Shown here: piece after piece, positions 15,211 through 17,356 of the stretch
Numbering within the stretch: position 1 is the stretch's first letter
Layout of the letters: every line of letters begins with the position of its first letter
Assembly (NCBI GenBank): GCA_934203355.1
Contig: CAKPZC010000047.1
Location: 1-17,356 of the forward strand
From: an uncultured Prevotella sp.
GTDB taxonomy: Bacteria; Bacteroidota; Bacteroidia; Bacteroidales; Bacteroidaceae
DNA: 17,356 nt
Direction of reading: 5' to 3'
Notes under the pieces: generated by a model
What the model saw: the letters and a program-made list of their open reading frames with translations, nothing else
Told to the model about the DNA's origin: nothing
The model's database searches: none
Program-made: the position numbers and the translations under genes

Positions 15211-16143
15211 TTAATCAGGTATTAGGAAGTTTATGACCTCCTGCTCCACTGTCACCGTAAACGGCCCTACGGGCGACTTCATCAGTCTACCGTCGATTCC
15301 CACCAATGCCTTGCGTGCTTCAATCACTTCCACCTTGCGTGTGCGGAATGGGTGCACACTCTTATGGTTTAGGAATTTGCCTCTCACAAATAGGTAGAAG
15401 CCCTCAAGCAACTGAGTCATTTCGGGATGATACACCACGCTCACATCAAGCAGTCCGTTATAGGGCACAGCGTTTGGTGTCTGCCCGTAGCCAGTCGAGT
15501 TGCCAATGCACACCGTCATAACACTACGCTTAACAACGTCCGAATTAATCTTCAAGTGCATGCGATACTCCAACCGCTGGAAAATCATCAATATGAACGA
15601 AAACAGGAATGAGAGTGTGCGCGAGCCAAAATAATGGCGTGTCTGACGGCGCAGGTTCATTATAGCAGCGATGAGTCCGATGTTGATACAGTTGAGGAAA
15701 TAGCGACGACAGTTGTCGCCATGCTTGTTAGTGTAGCGAATACATCCGAGGTCGATGCGACGCACGCGTCGGTTCTTGAGCCACTTGATTGTCTGGTCGT
15801 AGTCGCCCTCGCGGAATCCCCAGAAATGAGCAAAGTCGTTCATCAGTCCATTTGGAATCACCCCCAAGGCTATCTGATCCCTCGTGCTGCGTTCAGCCTG
15901 CATCAAGCAATTGACAGCATCGTTGAGAGCAGAGTCGCCCCCAACAATAACAATCGTCTTGTAGCCGTTGTTTATCATCATCTTCACAAGGCGGTCGACT
16001 CCTGCCGTGCTTTCGCTCTGCACAAAATCGTAGTCCACCCCATTGGCCTTCAAGCTCCTTTCTATTTTTTCCCATCGGCCTTTCGAGCCAATCAGTTCGT
16101 GCTTAGGGCAATAAAGAATTCCCCATCTGTTGTCGTTAATCAT
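15211..16143 (-). CDS. Diacylglycerol kinase family (DgkB/YegS-like) lipid kinase, with diverged motifs
   Basis: This 310-residue protein has the DAGK catalytic fold. The N-terminal Rossmann-like domain has IVIVGGDSALND (GGD at 68-70), where the family usually reads GGDGTxNE, and GVIPNGLMNDFA, where it usually reads PxGTxNDFA. The C-terminal beta-sandwich domain has NGLLDVSVV and ends with VGIDGR (284-286), where the family reads DGE. It probably phosphorylates a lipid or lipid-like substrate at the inner membrane, but the changes make the reaction uncertain. It starts 46 bases after miaA on the same strand with no promoter box in between, so it is probably cotranscribed. No Shine-Dalgarno sequence. 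Confidence 0.85.
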   Translation of the reverse strand: MINDNRWGILYCPKHELIGSKGRWEKIERSLKANGVDYDFVQSESTAGVDRLVKMMINNGYKTIVIVGGDSALNDAVNCLMQAERSTRDQIALGVIPNGLMNDFAHFWGFREGDYDQTIKWLKNRRVRRIDLGCIRYTNKHGDNCRRYFLNCINIGLIAAIMNLRRQTRHYFGSRTLSFLFSFILMIFQRLEYRMHLKINSDVVKRSVMTVCIGNSTGYGQTPNAVPYNGLLDVSVVYHPEMTQLLEGFYLFVRGKFLNHKSVHPFRTRKVEVIEARKALVGIDGRLMKSPVGPFTVTVEQEVINFLIPD

Positions 16144-16189
16144 ATCAATATTGTTTTATTTAGGAGTTAAAAGATCAATAAAATAGTCC

Positions 16190-17125
16190 CTATTGTCTCT
16201 CAGCCAGGCGCATTATCGCGTCTACTTTGTCGGACATTGGCTGGTCGGATTTAATCCAATTTATGTGGAATCCGCGTCGCTCCATTCCTCTGAACCATGT
16301 CATTTGTCGTTTGGAAAACTGATGGATGGCTATCTCAAGCTGTCGAAACATCTCGTCGTAGGAAAGTGTGCCCGTGACATATTCGGTCACGAACTTATAT
16401 TCAAGCCCATAATATATAAGGTCTTCGGGCTTTATTCCCTCGTCGATGAGAGCGCGTATTTCGTCGACCATTCCCGCGTCGAGTCGAGCTTTTAGGCGTC
16501 GTGTTATTTTGTGGCGTCGCAGTTCGCGGTCGATGTCAATTCCAACAATGAGCGAGTCGACAGGCGGCAACTGTCGCTCGGGCGTGGGATGCTCCAAATT
16601 GTAGGTTTCAATCTCAATGGCTCGTATGGCTCGTTGAGCTGTGTCTACGTCGGTGTGGTTGTGCATATTTGAACCATTGCGCAACTTCAGTTCCTTGAGC
16701 ATCTGCGTCAATTCGTCAAGCGACTTCGACGCGAGCTTCTCGCGCAGTTTCAGATTCTGTGGCACTGGCGATAGCTGGTAGCCGCCGAGCACAGCTTCGA
16801 TATAAAGGCCTGTTCCTCCACACAGTATTGGCAGTTTGCCTCTGGTGCAGATGTCGTCGTAGACGTTGTGAAAATCCTGCTGATACTGGAAGAGGTTGTA
16901 TTTTGTTCCGGGCTCGGCAATGTCTATAAGATGATAGGGAATCTTATGGCCATCGACTGTGTAGTCGGCAAGATCCTTGCCTGTGCCGATGTCCATGCGG
17001 CGATAGATTTGGCGCGAGTCGGCACTTATAATTTCTCCCTCTGTGCGCCTCGCCAATGCAGCCGCCACAGGTGTCTTACCACTTGCTGTAGGACCAAGAA
17101 TGGTTATCATTTTTTTATTCTGCAT
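16190..17125 (-). CDS. miaA: tRNA dimethylallyltransferase
   Basis: This 311-residue protein transfers a dimethylallyl group to A37 of tRNAs that read UNN codons. It shows the P-loop GPTASGKT (11-18), ISADSRQIYRRMDIGTGK, CGGTGLYIEAV, QRAIRAIE, and KRQMTWFRGMERRGF near the C-terminus. Bacteroidales usually carry two MiaA paralogues, and the YYGLEYKFVTEYVTG segment matches one of these two types as I recall them. Met6 (at 17110) is an alternative start directly before the P-loop strand, but the longer form is compatible with the family. The promoter is at 17183-17214. Linked downstream to the lipid-kinase gene. Confidence 0.95.
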   Translation of the reverse strand: MQNKKMITILGPTASGKTPVAAALARRTEGEIISADSRQIYRRMDIGTGKDLADYTVDGHKIPYHLIDIAEPGTKYNLFQYQQDFHNVYDDICTRGKLPILCGGTGLYIEAVLGGYQLSPVPQNLKLREKLASKSLDELTQMLKELKLRNGSNMHNHTDVDTAQRAIRAIEIETYNLEHPTPERQLPPVDSLIVGIDIDRELRRHKITRRLKARLDAGMVDEIRALIDEGIKPEDLIYYGLEYKFVTEYVTGTLSYDEMFRQLEIAIHQFSKRQMTWFRGMERRGFHINWIKSDQPMSDKVDAIMRLAERQ

Positions 17126-17182
17126 ATCATCAATTGCTTTGCTTTTCTTATCTTGGAATATAGGTGTTTTAGTTTCAATTTA

Positions 17183-17214
17183 CAAACTTACAAAAATCTG
17201 CCCTACTCTCCAAA
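17183..17214 (-). promoter_or_regulatory. Promoter of the miaA-lipid kinase operon
   Basis: On the minus strand TTTG (17211-17214), 20 bases, TAAGTTTG (17183-17190): a full consensus match. The -33 element lies about ten bases after the end of the GAPDH terminator's T-run, so the operon is insulated and independently started. The predicted leader is about 53 bases. Confidence 0.78.
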
Positions 17215-17223
17215 TATTTAAGC

Positions 17224-17260
17224 AAAAAAAAGACCGCAGGGCAATAGCCTTGCGGTCTTT
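17224..17260 (-). terminator. Rho-independent terminator of the GAPDH gene
   Basis: A stem of about 14 base pairs (17229-17242 with 17247-17260, core AAAGACCGCA/TGCGGTCTTT, one G-U pair) closes a four-base AATA loop. On the minus strand it runs straight into a T-run (17224-17230). It lies 24 bases after the GAPDH stop codon. Confidence 0.92.
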
Positions 17261-17284
17261 ATTCTATGGATTACGGGTTATGAA

Positions 17285-17356
17285 TTAACCGTTAACCTTC
17301 TTCATGTGTGCGATGAGCTCGAGAACCTTGTTAGAGTAACCGATCTCGTTGTCGTA
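17285..17356 (-). CDS. gap: Glyceraldehyde-3-phosphate dehydrogenase, C-terminal 23 residues only
   Basis: The minus strand encodes YDNEIGYSNKVLEL, then IAHMKKVNG and a TAA stop. This is the highly conserved C-terminal helix of GAPDH, here the glycolytic enzyme that oxidises glyceraldehyde 3-phosphate to 1,3-bisphosphoglycerate. The rest of the gene lies beyond the window. Its codons (AAG, GTT, CTC, ATC) look like those of a highly expressed gene. The terminator follows at 17224-17260. Confidence 0.95.
   Translation of the reverse strand, partial: YDNEIGYSNKVLELIAHMKKVNG

Noticed and set aside
15634..16170. A 178-codon plus-strand frame
   Set aside because: It is antisense to the lipid-kinase gene and has no family signature.
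1..17356. Mobile elements, CRISPR arrays, phage or defence genes
   Set aside because: I looked for transposase motifs, regularly spaced repeats and defence-type domains on both strands and found none; the gene content is housekeeping.

Overview
The window looks like a chromosomal segment of a Bacteroidales bacterium, most likely Prevotellaceae (Prevotella/Segatella-like). The evidence is the gene content (MutS2, a fused ThiD-ThiE, a GH57/GT4/debranching-enzyme glycogen cluster, a MiaA of the Bacteroidetes type), several copies of the Bacteroidetes promoter (TTTG, 19-20 bases, TAnnTTTG), and the near absence of Shine-Dalgarno sequences. It is mostly conserved housekeeping DNA. I see no insertion sequence, phage gene, CRISPR array or toxin-antitoxin pair.

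Layout. (1) 1-75: a tRNA-Ser(UGA) on the minus strand, cut by the window edge, with its promoter at 155-185. (2) 312-5055, plus strand: mutS2, a structured spacer made of two hairpins, a ThiD-ThiE fusion, and a second ThiE/TenI-like protein. (3) 5006-9210, minus strand: a lipoprotein membrane-fusion protein and an RND pump. The pump gene converges on the thiamine genes and overlaps the last one by 50 bases. (4) 9453-14161, minus strand: a three-gene glycogen/alpha-glucan operon in the order debranching enzyme, GT4 glycosyltransferase, GH57 protein. It is divergent from (5) a Crp/Fnr-family regulator at 14459-15157. (6) 15211-17125, minus strand: miaA followed by a diacylglycerol-kinase-family gene. 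(7) 17285-17356: the last codons of GAPDH, followed by a strong terminator.

How the genes fit together. The thiamine genes supply pyrimidine phosphorylation and coupling of the pyrimidine and thiazole halves; thiazole and pyrimidine synthesis genes are not in this window. The MFP-RND pair should form an efflux pump but has no outer-membrane factor next to it. The glycogen operon probably handles intracellular storage polysaccharide. Its GH57 member appears to have lost both catalytic carboxylates, so it may be a binding or scaffold protein. The Crp/Fnr gene shares a 297-base divergent intergenic region with this operon and is a natural candidate for its regulator.

The observations most worth a second look are the catalytically degenerate GH57 protein, the probably leaderless mutS2 mRNA, the twin-hairpin spacer between mutS2 and thiDE, the altered active-site motifs of the lipid kinase, and the C-terminal tail of the ThiE-like protein that reads antisense into the pump gene.
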